From: Ascidia mentula
Lineage: Eukaryota; Chordata; Ascidiacea; Phlebobranchia; Ascidiidae
Reading direction: 5' to 3'
Assembly (NCBI GenBank): GCA_947561715.1
Contig: OX387203.1
Span: 16,368,001-16,432,000, forward strand
DNA: 64,000 bases
The notes beneath the pieces are model-generated. The model worked only from the letters and a program-made list of their open reading frames with translations. It had not been told where the DNA came from and did not search any database. Every line of letters begins with the position of its first letter. Positions within the stretch are counted from its first letter, which is position 1. The translations under genes and the position numbers were made by a program. Of the stretch, positions 62,801-64,000 are shown piece by piece.

Positions 62801-63352
62801 CAATATAGTGCCAAAAAAGAGTACAAAAAGTTTAACTTAACTGGCGCCACCCCAAGGTTTAATCGTCACGATTGCAATGGAATTCAACACATTATTCGCG
62901 AGATGAGAAACAAGGTAATTTGTTTTTATCAACATAAAATCCATTTAACAGAGAGCAAATCAAATGAAATGCAATTGTGTTTGCACAAAAAATAACAACG
63001 CCGATGAACAATTACAAAAAATAAGTTTCCCCTTGTCCATTACACACTACAACGTACCTGACGACGTGTTACGTAGTAAATATTTTGGACAATACCAACA
63101 CATAATGATTGAAGCTTAATGTTTTTATGTGAATTGTCACATGTCCTAATGTTAATTTACAATGTCAGGCGACCCATGCCGCTGGGCTGCCAAAAAGAGG
63201 AAATGACTTACTTCGGTTTAACACCAGGACGAGAAAACTGGAACAAGTTTTTGGGGCGATTTCTGGCCAACTTTCCGCACTTGCTCATTCACTGCTACGA
63301 GTTCTTCCGTGAAGACAGTAAACTGCCTAACAGAAAAAAATATTACGCATAG
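59821..63352 (+). CDS. IRE1/RNase L-like pseudokinase-KEN endoribonuclease
   Basis: Exons: 59821-59912, 60063-60202, 60709-60762 (or 60268-60321), 60887-61043, 61104-61213, 61268-61558, 62717-62914, 63169-63352. All have GT-AG ends; the product is about 407 residues. The N-lobe has a poor glycine loop (GVIAENDGVQVRI) and AAKF lysine. The C-lobe has LKYLHETGI, HGEIKPENFLI (HRD Asp replaced by Glu) and TDFGFSRR. It then passes directly to HDIFSLGEYIYYVL, so the activation segment and APE are absent, as in RNase L. After HPTFWEDKRKVEFFE comes the KEN RNase domain (IDREKFNMFNEAYL, IIREMRNKATH, FPHLLIHCYEFF, stop). RNKxxH, the RNase active-site motif, is kept across the last intron. Known relatives cleave RNA after ligand-driven dimerisation. 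No ankyrin repeats or transmembrane part was found; the start is uncertain. Extra bases at about 60183-60187 (T5) and 63197-63201 (A5) break the frame. Confidence 0.75.
60268..60321 (+). other. Alternative hinge exon a of the KEN gene
   Basis: 54 nt between gttgttag and gtactt, phase 0 at both ends, encoding GNEYNYSFLDLCSGYASE. It is similar in sequence, length and phase to the exon at 60709. It has no stop, and the hinge motif FLDLC fits kinase subdomain V. Confidence 0.65.
60709..60762 (+). other. Alternative hinge exon b of the KEN gene
   Basis: 54 nt between ttggtag and gtattt, phase 0 at both ends, encoding EKQFSCFIMELCSGDVSQ and joining in frame to WVANMKGDSS at 60887. The duplication with exon a extends into the downstream intron (CTGCAGCGGA, then TATACCGTTAATTTGTGTAT against CATATCGTTAATTACTGTAT). 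Confidence 0.65.
61983..62163. repeat. Direct repeat of a 31-bp motif, 150 bp apart
   Basis: AGTTTACGTGGCAACCGATA followed by GAGTATAGAAT occurs at 61983 and at 62133 within the intron of the KEN gene. Each is preceded by CCTTTyCACAT. Function unknown. Confidence 0.8.
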
Positions 63353-64000
63353 TTATTTAACATTTGGAAATTGTTGCACAAAGGTAGACTTATACCTATT
63401 GACTTGTACTTGTTTCCGGTTGACTTGTGTAGAAGTTGTATTTTAAGCATTTTAATAGGATGTAGTATTTCATATACGCGAGCTTTGAGAATTGTCAAAC
63501 TGTTGCCTGTACATATGTGTGTTTATTGTACATTTAGTTGCAGTCGTTTGTAAGATTCAAGTTTCTAATGTACTTTTATCAAAACTTTGATGATCCTACG
63601 TGATGGCCACGTTAAAATACGTCACGGAATCGGTTAAAAGGAAGTTAAAATTAGTGCAAAAAGGTCAAATTGCCACATCACCAATACAAAGAAAATCCCG
63701 GAGTTGTTCAATATGCACGTGTGTGTTAAGCAAATCCCTTTTTCCCGTGTGGACTGTTAATAAAGTGCTAGTCTCGTGTTATAGCGTAAATTGTTTCCTC
63801 TTGCCTGGGCTGCCTGTGATTGCAGTCTGGTGCTTGGTTATTCGATTATGTTTCTATCGGTTGCCACGTAAACTGCTTGTGTGAAAAGGATTAAAGTTAA
63901 CCTTGACTGCCCTGGTCCTGCAATTAGCACTTAGCAAGAATAAAATTGTAGATATTATTTGGAAATATGTTCAAGCGGATGTGAATAAAACACACATTCC
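63353..64000. other. 3' flank of the KEN gene, no further gene recognised
   Basis: Contains a sequence related to the gene's duplicated intron (AAAACTTTGATGATCC at about 63583, compared with about 60405) and AATAAA-type signals near 63940 and 63985. A 94-codon frame at 63600 has no domain. Confidence 0.4.

Overview
The window looks like a piece of an invertebrate nuclear genome. It is AT-rich, with genes in short GT-AG exons, TIR transposons, tRNA-derived SINE-like repeats and large satellite arrays. An IRE1/RNase L-type pseudokinase-KEN gene and the general repeat style suggest a tunicate, possibly Ciona-like; that placement is inference. No bacterial or viral gene set is present.

Layout. 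Positions 1-5769 hold two tandem copies of a roughly 2.8 kb segment, each carrying one exon-like piece of an SLC22-type transporter. At 5796-6344 (minus) lies a transposon-associated ORF. Diverged fragments of the 2.8 kb segment recur at about 7091-7410 and 12966-14215. Between those fragments are a tandem repeat of about 190 bp (about 7860-9170) and a 20-bp minisatellite of about 3.1 kb (9475-12640). From 14216 to 17229 I recognise no gene. From 17230 to 23044 the minus strand carries exons of an alpha-helical (TPR-like) protein and of a TKL/RIPK-like protein kinase. They may be one gene or two. A SINE and a hAT-like MITE lie among them.

The centrepiece is one 35,028-bp DNA transposon at 23491-58518. 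It has 159-bp terminal inverted repeats (4 mismatches) and a perfect 9-bp target-site duplication (CAAAACATG). It also carries a decayed MULE/Mutator-type transposase with SWIM, Ulp1-type protease and PHD modules. Both arms between the TIRs and the coding core are the same 57-bp satellite in opposite orientation: about 180 units on the left and about 368 on the right. The arms make up about 89% of the element. Because 57 bp is 19 codons, the arrays generate very long open frames, the longest 1703 codons and starting inside the right TIR. Both arms contain a higher-order repeat of exactly 31 units. The transposase has two in-frame TAA codons and lacks its N-terminal part, so this copy is probably immobile unless helped in trans.

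To the right, 59821-63352 (plus) can be assembled into an IRE1/RNase L-like pseudokinase-KEN endoribonuclease gene. It lacks the kinase activation segment and has HGE in place of HRD, but keeps the RNase RNKxxH motif. Two similar 54-nt exons for the kinase hinge sit in tandem and look mutually exclusive. Two 1-nt homopolymer frameshifts must be allowed for a full frame; they are either assembly errors or real lesions.
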